Source: Bryobacterales bacterium F-183 (GTDB lineage Bacteria; Acidobacteriota; Terriglobia; Bryobacterales; Bryobacteraceae). From it: DNA of 64,000 bases. Where the stretch lies: positions 4,734,137 to 4,798,136 of the forward strand of contig AP025252.1 of NCBI GenBank assembly GCA_016865505.2, written 5' to 3'. Made by a program: the position numbers and the translations under genes. This document shows positions 28,978-37,077 of the stretch, in pieces. Numbering within the stretch: position 1 is the first letter of the stretch; each line of letters starts with the position of its first letter. Under the pieces are notes generated by a model. The model did not search any database, had not been told where the DNA came from, and saw only the letters and a list, made by a program, of their open reading frames with translations.

Positions 28978-29154
28978 GTTGGTGTGGTCCTCTTTCTCCC
29001 GTTGTATTTCGCCTGGCTTGTTGTTTGGACACTTTGGGTCGAAGCGTGGTGCCCCCTCCCACAAAAAGTATCCGATGTTTGTATACGCGCAGACGAGCAC
29101 CGATTTGGATCACGGCTTCTGCACGGTCCGCGCGCAGGTACGACTGGCCGGGGC

Positions 29155-30111
29155 CTAGCTCTTCAGTTCAGCCGCTACTTCCGCGGCCACCTTTCGTGCC
29201 GCCTCCACGTCGCCTTTGGGAAAGCTGATCGCTCCCACGCGAGGATGTCCGCCGCCGCCGTAGCGTTCGCAAATGGTCGCGATGTTGTGCTTCAACGGTC
29301 CCGGCACCCAAGGGTTCGAGCCGACCGAAACCTTGGTTCGGAAGCTCTGGTTGCTCACCGACACCACAAACACTGAATCCGGGTGCAGGTAGTACGGGAT
29401 GAACTTGTTGTAGCCTTCCACCTCATGCTCGATCAGGTCGAAGGTGACGACGCCCTTATCGTGCGTCGCGGCGCTGCGGATCAGGTCGATCGACTTGAGA
29501 TGCCGCTCGTACAGCGGCGTCCACAACTCGTTCACGCGCGGGTCCTGCATGATCTCGTCCAGGGTCTTGTGCTGCATCAGCCGGATCACGTGGTGCACTA
29601 GGTCTGACCCCTGCGCGCCCTCAATCACCAAGGTGATCTTCATCGCCGCCGCGCCTAGCTCCACAGCAGCCTTGGGCGACTCATACCGTGCGCTGTCCAC
29701 GATGTCCGCCCAGCGGACAAGCTCTTCGAGGTCCGGCGCCTCGTACCCGAACTTGTCCCGCGCGACATGGCAAATAAACTTGGTGCACGACGGATACGTG
29801 GGGTCAAAAAACAAATGGCGATTGTCGCGCGTGGACTCGTAATGCCGCTGGTCCTCGGGCGTCAAAAAGGCGCTTTGATGATGGTCGAACCACCACGTCA
29901 GCTTCTCGTTCGGCGAGTACTTGAAATCGACAATCGCATTGACATCGCCGTCAAACAGCTCGTCCTCGAACAGTTGCGACGCCTTATGCGCCATGCCCGT
30001 GTAGGAAAACTGGGCATCCGAGTGGAACTTGTCGCGAAGAAACCGGCTGAAAAAAGCGGCCGATGCGGCGCCGTCGAAACAATGATCGTGGTAAAGGATT
30101 CGAACCTGCAT
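29155..30111 (-). CDS. DHH-family phosphoesterase
   Basis: A 318-residue protein. The N-terminal domain starts RILYHDHCFDGAASAAFF (a DHxxxDG-type motif), has AIVDFKYSP and the central DHH motif in WWFDHHQSAF. The C-terminal DHHA1-like domain ends with the glycine/histidine motif YGGGGHPRVGAISF. Such proteins hydrolyse short oligonucleotides, cyclic dinucleotides or related phosphodiesters; the substrate is not clear. It is divergent from the kinase gene across an 87-bp gap. Start ATG 30111 matches the family N-terminus. Confidence 0.8.
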   Translation of the reverse strand: MQVRILYHDHCFDGAASAAFFSRFLRDKFHSDAQFSYTGMAHKASQLFEDELFDGDVNAIVDFKYSPNEKLTWWFDHHQSAFLTPEDQRHYESTRDNRHLFFDPTYPSCTKFICHVARDKFGYEAPDLEELVRWADIVDSARYESPKAAVELGAAAMKITLVIEGAQGSDLVHHVIRLMQHKTLDEIMQDPRVNELWTPLYERHLKSIDLIRSAATHDKGVVTFDLIEHEVEGYNKFIPYYLHPDSVFVVSVSNQSFRTKVSVGSNPWVPGPLKHNIATICERYGGGGHPRVGAISFPKGDVEAARKVAAEVAAELKS

Positions 30112-30198
30112 GAAAAGTGTGCCGGAAAACCTTTTAGGGTCTCGCATTCGGCATGCCTTTTGCAAGTACCCCGGGCAGAACGTTATCTTAAAAAATCG

Positions 30199-31197
30199 AT
30201 GATTGAAACGTATGCTTATGCCCGAGCCGGGCTGCTCGGCAACCCGAGCGACGGTTACTTTGGACGCACCATTGCATTTTTGGTCCGGGACTTCCGGGCG
30301 CGCGTCCTGCTTTACCCCTCCGCCAGGCTTGAAATCCGCGCCTCCAAGGCCGACACGCCGATCTTTGAGAGCATCGACGATCTCTATTCCACCACTCGTT
30401 GGCGCGGCTACTACGGCGGCATCCGTATTCTCCAAGCCCTGATCGTTCGGTTCATGGATTACTGCCGCGAACAGAACGTCGCGCTGCCCAACCGGAACTT
30501 CACGCTGGAATACGAGTCGACGATTCCTCTGCGCCTGGGTATGGGCGGCTCGAGTTCCATCATCATCGCGGCCCTGCGCGCACTCTGCGAATACTACAAG
30601 GTCGAAATCCCGCTGCCGATTCAAGCGCGCCTGGCTTTGGAAACCGAAACCCGCGAACTCGGCGTCGCTGCCGGACCGCAGGATCGCGTCATCCAGGTCT
30701 ACGAAGGCATGGTGTACATGGACTTCAACCAGCAACTCATGGAAAGCCGCGGCTATGGTGAGTACGAGCCGCTCAATGCGACCCTGCTGCCCAATCTGTA
30801 CGTTGCCTACCGCACCAGCCTGAGTGAAGGCACAGAGGTGTTCCACAACAACATCCGGGACCGTTGGCGTCGTGGCGAAGCCCCGGTGGTGGACGCCATG
30901 AAGCGCTGGGCCGAGATCGCCAAAGAGGGTCGCGATGCGATTGTCTCCGGGGACCAGCAGAAGCTGCATCGCCTGATCAACGAGAACTTCGACCTCCGCC
31001 TCAGCATCTACGAGATCGACCGCGGCAATCTGGAAATGATCCGCGCGGCAAGGTCGGTGGGAGCCTGTTCGCACTTTGCCGGTTCAGGAGGCGCGATCAG
31101 CGGTCTATACCACGGCGAGGAGATGTACCAGAACCTGGTGGCTGCAATGCGGCCTCTGGGGGTGGCGGTAATCAAACCTTCGATTTTTCCGTCCTAG
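30199..31197 (+). CDS. Glucuronokinase-like GHMP kinase
   Basis: A 332-residue GHMP kinase. The ATP-binding motif is PLRLGMGGSSSIIIAALRAL. The N-terminus YARAGLLGNPSDGYFGRTIA, the region RGYYGGIRILQALI and GVAAGPQDRVIQVYEGMVYMD closely follow plant glucuronokinase as I remember it, and the C-terminal GACSHFAGSGGAI is the third GHMP motif. It would phosphorylate glucuronic acid, or a related sugar acid, at C1 for UDP-sugar synthesis. Start ATG 30199 is preceded by an A-rich run, with no clear Shine-Dalgarno sequence. Confidence 0.8.
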   Translation: MIETYAYARAGLLGNPSDGYFGRTIAFLVRDFRARVLLYPSARLEIRASKADTPIFESIDDLYSTTRWRGYYGGIRILQALIVRFMDYCREQNVALPNRNFTLEYESTIPLRLGMGGSSSIIIAALRALCEYYKVEIPLPIQARLALETETRELGVAAGPQDRVIQVYEGMVYMDFNQQLMESRGYGEYEPLNATLLPNLYVAYRTSLSEGTEVFHNNIRDRWRRGEAPVVDAMKRWAEIAKEGRDAIVSGDQQKLHRLINENFDLRLSIYEIDRGNLEMIRAARSVGACSHFAGSGGAISGLYHGEEMYQNLVAAMRPLGVAVIKPSIFPS

Positions 31198-31272
31198 TAC
31201 TGGAGTAGGACTCCATATCCCGCCACTTTCCTATTCTGCAGTTTGCAGTGTGCCGCTGATACTGGGTGGGCG

Positions 31273-31569
31273 ATGATTTACGAACGGAAACGAGTCTATT
31301 CGAGTTCTCCGGGTACGTTCTACCGGTTGCAGCGGGAAGGTAGCGGCAAGAGCCTGTTTGGCTTCTCGCACGGCAGCTCTGGCTTCGTCCAGTTGAGCGA
31401 CAAAGAGGGAACCAAATGGCGAGGACAGGCTACGCCCAACGACATGGACGGTGGCCACTCGTTCCGTTTTCAGAATGAGAACGGCGAAATCCTGACAGGA
31501 GTTTCCGACGGCCAGACGTTGATGCTGCGCGACGCCCGCGGCCGCAGTTGGAAGGGCGTTATCGATTAA
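31273..31569 (+). CDS. Hypothetical protein, 98 aa
   Basis: Beta-strand-rich soluble protein (SPGTFYRLQREGSG, FVQLSDKEGTKWRG, MLRDARGRSWKGVID) with many aromatic and Gly residues and no signal peptide. ATG 31273 follows a GGTGGG; a TTG 30 bases upstream is an alternative. No family recognised. It is convergent with the next gene with only 2 bp between the stops. Confidence 0.5.
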   Translation: MIYERKRVYSSSPGTFYRLQREGSGKSLFGFSHGSSGFVQLSDKEGTKWRGQATPNDMDGGHSFRFQNENGEILTGVSDGQTLMLRDARGRSWKGVID

Positions 31570-31571
31570 CG

Positions 31572-32231
31572 TCACATCGGGCTGTAGCTGCGAATTTCGC
31601 CGCCGGCCCGACCCGGGTCCCGCCCGACCATCGCGACAAAACGCTCGATCACAACCCGTCCGGGCTGGGCGATAGGAGCGTTGGTCGCGCGATCAATTCG
31701 ACGCAACGGACTGAAGACCGCGCGGCTTTCCCCACCACCTCCGGAAGACGAGCCACCATCAGACGGCGTGCTTGGGATTCCCATCGTGCTTGCGGAGCCG
31801 ACAGAAAAGCCCAGTAGCGAGAAATTGGGATGCCGGAACTGCAGCCGGTTCGACCCGCCGCGAATCTCCAGCGCCGTCATGGTGAGCGGCGCAAACGCGT
31901 CCACACGCCGCGACGGAAGATTGCGAACCAGATACCACGGTCCGGCTTCGGTGCCGACCATTGGCATCGCCGCCGCAACGCCAAGACGTTCCGAAATGGC
32001 CTCCAGCGCGGATTCCCAGTTGGTATCTCCAACGGTGCTACCGATTGTGGGAACGAGCGCATGATAGCTCGCCGCCCAGTATCCATCGCTGATTTGCAGT
32101 GTCAGCAGATTGGCTTGGAGGAACGAAAACACTGGCGCGTGAATCGAGCCAAAGCCAATCGACCGGATAAAGAAGTCTGTCCCTGCCAATGGCACAGCAG
32201 ATGCCATGAGACCCGCATACTGTTCGAACAT
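31572..32231 (-). CDS. Hypothetical protein, 219 aa
   Basis: No recognised domain. A good Shine-Dalgarno sequence (AAGGAG on the minus strand, 7 bases before the ATG) supports the start. The N-terminal half is hydrophobic-rich (FFIRSIGFGSIHAPVFSFLQ) but has no clear signal. The middle is strand-like (WYLVRNLPS, LTMTALEIRGG). A Ser/Gly linker (SDGGSSSGGGGES) precedes a short basic C-terminal domain. Confidence 0.6.
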   Translation of the reverse strand: MFEQYAGLMASAVPLAGTDFFIRSIGFGSIHAPVFSFLQANLLTLQISDGYWAASYHALVPTIGSTVGDTNWESALEAISERLGVAAAMPMVGTEAGPWYLVRNLPSRRVDAFAPLTMTALEIRGGSNRLQFRHPNFSLLGFSVGSASTMGIPSTPSDGGSSSGGGGESRAVFSPLRRIDRATNAPIAQPGRVVIERFVAMVGRDPGRAGGEIRSYSPM

Positions 32232-32332
32232 CGTGAACTCCTTCGGTGTGTGGGCTGCCCTACGGCGTACTCACACGGAAACGCGAAGTTCGAAGGTTTT
32301 TTGGATCACATCATTTCAGAAATGCCCAAGCT

Positions 32333-32590
32333 TCAACGGCCAAGCTGCTCGTCGTAATCGGAGTGGGTGCCGATCCAGATCCAGAGCAGACCGCCCTCCG
32401 TGCTAACAGCGAGAGCCCTGTGATGGAGACCGACTCTGGCGCTCCAATAGTTGCCAACCTTCTTCAATTGGATGGAAGGATGGCGAGGATCTCGTTTGAG
32501 TAAGGCAAAAGCGAAATCTGCCGCCCGGCGAGTCTGTGAAGGCAACGCATGATATGCCTGCCAAAAGCTCGGGGCTGCCCAATGCGTCAC
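32333..32590 (-). CDS. RelE/ParE-like toxin
   Basis: An 85-residue protein starting at GTG 32590, with the RelE/ParE-fold features RHPSIQLKKVGNYWSARVGLHHRAL and a final IGTHSDYDEQ. Family members cleave mRNA on the ribosome or inhibit gyrase; which applies here is not clear. Its start overlaps the antitoxin stop by 4 bases (GTGA), so translation is coupled. Confidence 0.75.
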   Translation of the reverse strand: MTHWAAPSFWQAYHALPSQTRRAADFAFALLKRDPRHPSIQLKKVGNYWSARVGLHHRALAVSTEGGLLWIWIGTHSDYDEQLGR

Positions 32591-32787
32591 AGCTTAGTCG
32601 AGCGTCCTGATGCGTGATCACGTAGCGCTTGTTCCGCCAGGCGATCCAGCTTGCCAGCTTTGGCATCGCGCTCCATTTGGCGATCCCACTCGTCAAAGTC
32701 GCGAGCCGCAAACCATTCGCGAAGACTCCGCAATTCCTCGTCGTTTAGCTGCTCGATCTCGTTTTGAAGAACTTCCAGACGGCTCAT
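32587..32787 (-). CDS. Antitoxin of the RelE/ParE-like module
   Basis: A 66-residue acidic, fully helical protein (EVLQNEIEQLNDEELRSLRE, then FDEWDRQMERDAKAGKLDRL and a basic C-terminus). The FDEWDRQME...AGKLDRLAEQAL pattern is common in antitoxins next to RelE-like toxins. No classical DNA-binding domain is visible. It lies directly upstream of and overlaps the toxin gene. Confidence 0.72.
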   Translation of the reverse strand: MSRLEVLQNEIEQLNDEELRSLREWFAARDFDEWDRQMERDAKAGKLDRLAEQALRDHASGRSTKL

Positions 32788-32793
32788 TGGACT

Positions 32794-33468
32794 TCAATTC
32801 CTGCCTTCAGTATAGATGCCAATCACCGCATGCATCCGGCCGGACCTCTCCCCATCCCTACGGAAGGAATGGCACAGCGTCGCCTCGCATTTGGTACACA
32901 CATCCAGCACATCCACCTGCGCGACGCCGGCCTCGACGAGCTGCATACGATTGATCTGCGCCAGATTGAGGTGCGGCTTCCCTTCCTTCGGGATCTCCAC
33001 GCCGTACCTTGTGAACTGAACACCTACGTCGGCGCTCACCTCGTAACAGCACTCCCCGATCGCAGGACCTACCGCGGCCACCAGATGCCCGGGACGGGTT
33101 CCGAAATCAGCCGTCATCCGTTCGACCGCACGCTGCACGATCGCTTTCGACGTACCTTTCCAGCCGGCATGCACCGCAGCAACCACGTGATGTACGGGGT
33201 CGGCCAGCAGGACCGGCACGCAATCCGCCGTACGGATCGACACAGCCGTACCCGCGACATTCGTCACCAGCGCGTCGCCTTCGCCCTGCTCGCCGCAGCA
33301 GGATGTCGCGACAACATGGACATGATCAGAATGCGTCTGCTTCAAGGTCGCGGTATCGCCGGGCCAATCGACAGCCAGCGCCGTACCAAAGCCGTGCCGT
33401 AGCCAGGGCATGGTGTCGAGCAACTCGCTGCGGTACACCTGCCGCTCAGGATGGAGATAACAGGCCAT
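32794..33468 (-). CDS. pgeF: Peptidoglycan editing factor / laccase-domain protein
   Basis: A 224-residue YfiH-family (Cu-oxidase_4) protein. The conserved metal ligands are seen in KQTHSDHV, RTADCVPVLLADP and AAVHAGWKGT, followed by AVGPAIGECCYEV. The family removes wrong amino acids from UDP-MurNAc peptides and also shows purine nucleosidase or laccase-like activity in different hosts. The frame also has a TTG one codon upstream; ATG 33468 is preferred. Confidence 0.85.
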   Translation of the reverse strand: MACYLHPERQVYRSELLDTMPWLRHGFGTALAVDWPGDTATLKQTHSDHVHVVATSCCGEQGEGDALVTNVAGTAVSIRTADCVPVLLADPVHHVVAAVHAGWKGTSKAIVQRAVERMTADFGTRPGHLVAAVGPAIGECCYEVSADVGVQFTRYGVEIPKEGKPHLNLAQINRMQLVEAGVAQVDVLDVCTKCEATLCHSFRRDGERSGRMHAVIGIYTEGRN

Positions 33469-33474
33469 CAATGT

Positions 33475-33630
33475 TTAGGACGCCACAAGCCGGAAGATCA
33501 CCACGGCGGCGATGCCGAGAAGCAGAAAGAACAGCAGAATCCGGATCAGCACCGAAGTGACAAACCGGACGATCTTGAAGCCTACATAGGCAACCAGCAA
33601 TAAGGCAGCAACAGCACCAAAGAGCACCAT
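33475..33630 (-). CDS. Small membrane peptide, 51 aa
   Basis: An ATG at 33630 opens a 51-residue, almost wholly hydrophobic frame: VLFGAVAALLLVAYVGFKIV then RFVTSVLIRILLFFLLLGI. Two short membrane helices or one re-entrant are possible. It fits exactly between glpF (3 bp after the glpF stop) and pgeF (6 bp before its ATG) on the same strand, which supports it as a gene. No family recognised. Confidence 0.6.
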   Translation of the reverse strand: MVLFGAVAALLLVAYVGFKIVRFVTSVLIRILLFFLLLGIAAVVIFRLVAS

Positions 33631-33633
33631 GAT

Positions 33634-34398
33634 TTATTTGGGAAGGTAACGGCGAATCGCAAGGTCATAAACCGCCGCTCCCAGCAATCCGCCAAGGATA
33701 GGAGCGACGATCGGCACAATGTACACACCCGTCTCAAAACCGGTGTTCTGAAAGCCCGCCACCAGCGTAAACAGGCGCGGACCAAAGTCGCGAGCCGGAT
33801 TGATTGCGTACCCGTGCATGGTGCCAAAGCTCATGCCGATGGCCACCACAATCAGGCCCACCATCAATGCTCCGAGGTTGGACCCCGGCGGCTGATTCGT
33901 CTCATCCGTCACCGCAAGGATCATCAGCAACAACAGCGCCGTACCCAGAATCTGGTCAATCCAGCCCGATGCCATGTCGGTCGGGAACGCGGGTACGGTC
34001 GCAAAGATGCTTGCCGTCTTCGCAAGACCCGGATCAAACGCCTGGAATGCCGGGCGATAGTTGAGGTACACAATGGCCGCCGCGACAAACGCGCCAGCCG
34101 TCTGCGCGATCACGTACGGCGCGACTTTACCCCAGGGAAAGCCGCGGAACGCCGCAAGCGTCACCGTCACGGCCGGATTGAGATGCGCGCCTGTGGTCTT
34201 ACCCGCGATGTAGATGCCCATGGTGACGGCGAGTCCCCAGGCGATGTTGATGTTGGTGACACCGCCGTTGACGATCTCGCCCGGAATCCCCTTTTGAAAG
34301 AGGACCACGGACGCCACAACGCCCAGACCGAACAGCATCAGCACCATCGTGCCCACGAACTCGGCAAGGAGTTCTCCGGCGAGACTTTTGGTTTGCAT
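33634..34398 (-). CDS. glpF: MIP-family aquaglyceroporin
   Basis: A 254-residue six-helix channel with two pore motifs, GAHLNPAVTV and YAINPARDFGPR. Asp after the second NPAR is the mark of glycerol facilitators as opposed to pure water channels. It would allow passive uptake of glycerol or similar solutes across the inner membrane. No glycerol kinase is adjacent. A TACAAT box lies upstream. Confidence 0.88.
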   Translation of the reverse strand: MQTKSLAGELLAEFVGTMVLMLFGLGVVASVVLFQKGIPGEIVNGGVTNINIAWGLAVTMGIYIAGKTTGAHLNPAVTVTLAAFRGFPWGKVAPYVIAQTAGAFVAAAIVYLNYRPAFQAFDPGLAKTASIFATVPAFPTDMASGWIDQILGTALLLLMILAVTDETNQPPGSNLGALMVGLIVVAIGMSFGTMHGYAINPARDFGPRLFTLVAGFQNTGFETGVYIVPIVAPILGGLLGAAVYDLAIRRYLPK

Positions 34399-34414
34399 AA
34401 ATTAGCGCTCAGCG

Positions 34415-34420
34415 ATTGTA
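34415..34420 (-). promoter_or_regulatory. -10 box of glpF
   Basis: TACAAT on the minus strand (34420-34415) lies 16 bases before the glpF ATG, predicting a leader of about 10 bases. It is in the 69-bp divergent gap with alaS. No good -35 box was found. Confidence 0.4.
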
Positions 34421-34467
34421 TCAACTGGAACATGAGAAACTGAAAGTTCACCCCGTACACAACACCC

Positions 34468-37074
34468 ATGACCGGTCACGAAACACGCCAGAAGTTTCTG
34501 GATTACTTTGCTCAGCACGGCCATCGCATCGTCAAGAGCTCTTCCCTGGTTCCCGCCAACGACCCCACGCTGCTGTTCACCAACGCAGGCATGAACCAGT
34601 TCAAGGACCTGTTCCTGGGCGCCGAAAAGCGCGACTACTCGCGAGCCACAACCTCGCAAAAGTGCGTCCGCGCCGGAGGCAAGCACAACGACCTCGAAAA
34701 CGTCGGCTACACCCGCCGCCACCACACGTTCTTCGAAATGCTGGGCAACTTCAGCTTCGGCGACTACTTCAAGCGCGAAGCCATCGACTTTGCCTGGACC
34801 CTCATCACCAAAGACTATGGTCTGCCCAAAGACAAGCTGTACGTGACGGTCTTCCGCGAAGATGACGATGCGGAGAATCTGTGGCAGGAAGTCACCGGTA
34901 TTCCGAAGTCGCGTATCTTCCGTCTCGACGAGAAGGACAATTTTTGGCAGATGGGCGACACCGGTCCGTGCGGTCCGTGCTCGGAAATCCATTACGACCT
35001 GGGTCCGGAAGCTGCTGCCCCGGGCCGCGAGCATGAAGTGTTTCCCGATGACGCCGGCGGCCGCTTTGTCGAAATCTGGAACCTCGTGTTCATGCAGTTC
35101 GACCGTGACTCAAGCGGTACGCTCACGCCGCTTCCCCGCCCCTCCATCGACACTGGCATGGGCCTCGAACGCATCGCTGCCGTGATGCAGGGCAAGATGT
35201 CGAACTACGACACGGACCTCATCAAGCCGATCTGCGAAAAGGCCGGCGAGATCTTTAAAGTGGCCTACGGTGCCGCCGCCGACACCGACACGGCCATGCG
35301 CATCAACGCGGACCACGCCCGCGCCACCGCGTTCCTCATCAACGATGGCGTCGTACCTTCGAACGAAGGCCGCGGCTACGTGCTGCGCAAGATCATGCGC
35401 CGCGCCATGCGCCACGGCCGCCGCGCCGGCATGAACGGACCGTACCTGCATGAGCTCACCAAGTTCGTCGCCGAGTTTATGAGCGGCGCGTACCCGGACA
35501 TGCTGGACAGCATCAGCCGCGTGTCCCGCATCGTCAAGGACGAAGAGAATCGCTACGCCACCACATTCCAGGTAGCGGAAAAGATCTTCAACGACGAAGC
35601 CAAGAAGGCCACCGGCGGCGTGCTGCCCGGCTCTGCGTCGTTCAAGCTGTACGACACCTACGGCCTGGCGCTCGACGAGCAGGAAGACATGGCTCGCGAG
35701 TTCGGCCTCACCATCGACAACGCGGCCTTCCGCGAAGAGATGGAAAAGCAGCGTACCCGCGCTCGCGCATCGTGGAAAGGCGCCGACAAGACCAACGTTC
35801 CCGAAATCTACAAGTCGCTGCCCAGCTCCGAATTCATTGGCCGGGAGACCCTGGAATCGCCCGCGCGCGTCGCCAAGGTGATCGAGATCGACGGCCGTAC
35901 GGAAGTGGTGCTCGATCGTTCGCCGTTTTACGCGGAAGCCGGCGGCCAAGTCGGCGACATCGGTGTGCTGCTCAACGCGAATGGGGACGTTCTCGCGCAA
36001 GTGGAAGGCACCTACAAGCCCGCGCCCGGTACGCACGTCCAGAAGGTGGCGCTCAAGGGCGACATCAAAGAAGGCGACCTCGTCATCGCTCGCGTGGAAG
36101 CCCCCTCGCGCCAGTCCATCATGCGCAACCACACGGGTACGCACCTGCTGCACGCCGCGCTACGTACGGTCCTGGGACCACACGTCAAGCAGGCAGGCAG
36201 CATCGTCGACCCCGGCCGCCTGCGCTTTGACTTTGCCCATTACGCCCAGCTTTCGCCCGAGGAGTTGCAGGAAGTGGAACGCCTGATGAACGTCCACATC
36301 CTGAAGAATATCACGGTGAACACCGACGTGATGGACCTTGATCAGGCGCTGTCCACCGGCGCGATGGCGCTGTTTGGTGAGAAGTATGGCGAAAAGGTCC
36401 GCGTGGTCGGCATCGGCGACTTCAGCAAGGAACTCTGCGGCGGCACTCACGTCTGCTCCACGGGCGAAATCGGCCTCTGCAAGATCGTGTACGAAGGCTC
36501 GATCTCCGCTGGCGTACGCCGCATTGAGGCCGTCAGCGGCGAAGGTTCGTTGAAGCGCTTCCAGGACACGCAGGCCAACATCGCTCGCCTGGCGCAGTTG
36601 ACCAAGTCCTCCGAATCGGACCTCATCGAAAACTTCGAGAAGCTACTCTCGCAGCAGAGGACGCTCGAACGCCAGATCGAGCAGATGAAGGAAAAGATCG
36701 CCCACTCGCAAGCCGCGAACCTCGAATCGCAGGCTCGCAAAAAGGGCGATGTCCACATCCTCGCCGCGCAGTTGGACGGCCTCGATCGCGCCCAACTCCG
36801 TACGCTCGCCGATTCGCTGCGCAACAAGTGGAAGTCCGCTGTTGTGCTGCTCGCCGCCGCGGAAGGTGACGGAGCCGTATCAATCGTTGCTGCCGTAACC
36901 AAGGACCTCTCAGGCAAAGTACACGCGGGCAAACTTGCTGGTGCCGTCGCACAGGCCATCGGAGGCAAAGGTGGCGGGCGTCCCGACATGGCGGAAGCCG
37001 GTGGCAAGGACGCTGCGGCTCTGCCCGGCGCACTCGAACAGGCCTACGCATCGGTAGAAGGGATGCTGCAGTAG
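34468..37074 (+). CDS. alaS: Alanyl-tRNA synthetase
   Basis: An 868-residue class II synthetase. The N-terminal aminoacylation core has LLFTNAGMNQFKDLFLG, RRHHTFFEMLGNFSFGDYFK and the motif 3 region (IDTGMGLERIAAVMQG). The editing domain has NHTGTHLLHAALR and KELCGGTHVCSTGEIG (HxxxH and CxxxH zinc sites). A coiled segment (TLERQIEQMKEKIAHS) leads to the C-Ala domain ending in GGKGGGRPDMAEAGG. Complete and of normal length. Confidence 0.97.
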   Translation: MTGHETRQKFLDYFAQHGHRIVKSSSLVPANDPTLLFTNAGMNQFKDLFLGAEKRDYSRATTSQKCVRAGGKHNDLENVGYTRRHHTFFEMLGNFSFGDYFKREAIDFAWTLITKDYGLPKDKLYVTVFREDDDAENLWQEVTGIPKSRIFRLDEKDNFWQMGDTGPCGPCSEIHYDLGPEAAAPGREHEVFPDDAGGRFVEIWNLVFMQFDRDSSGTLTPLPRPSIDTGMGLERIAAVMQGKMSNYDTDLIKPICEKAGEIFKVAYGAAADTDTAMRINADHARATAFLINDGVVPSNEGRGYVLRKIMRRAMRHGRRAGMNGPYLHELTKFVAEFMSGAYPDMLDSISRVSRIVKDEENRYATTFQVAEKIFNDEAKKATGGVLPGSASFKLYDTYGLALDEQEDMAREFGLTIDNAAFREEMEKQRTRARASWKGADKTNVPEIYKSLPSSEFIGRETLESPARVAKVIEIDGRTEVVLDRSPFYAEAGGQVGDIGVLLNANGDVLAQVEGTYKPAPGTHVQKVALKGDIKEGDLVIARVEAPSRQSIMRNHTGTHLLHAALRTVLGPHVKQAGSIVDPGRLRFDFAHYAQLSPEELQEVERLMNVHILKNITVNTDVMDLDQALSTGAMALFGEKYGEKVRVVGIGDFSKELCGGTHVCSTGEIGLCKIVYEGSISAGVRRIEAVSGEGSLKRFQDTQANIARLAQLTKSSESDLIENFEKLLSQQRTLERQIEQMKEKIAHSQAANLESQARKKGDVHILAAQLDGLDRAQLRTLADSLRNKWKSAVVLLAAAEGDGAVSIVAAVTKDLSGKVHAGKLAGAVAQAIGGKGGGRPDMAEAGGKDAAALPGALEQAYASVEGMLQ

Positions 37075-37077
37075 CCC

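Noticed and set aside
28978-29154. Possible small gene or RNA in the 177-bp gap upstream of the 235-residue protein
   Set aside because: Open frames there are shadows or continuations with no start signal; no stable structure stood out.
32246-32503. Plus-strand 85-codon frame
   Set aside because: It lies antisense to the RelE/ParE-like toxin and has no recognisable feature.
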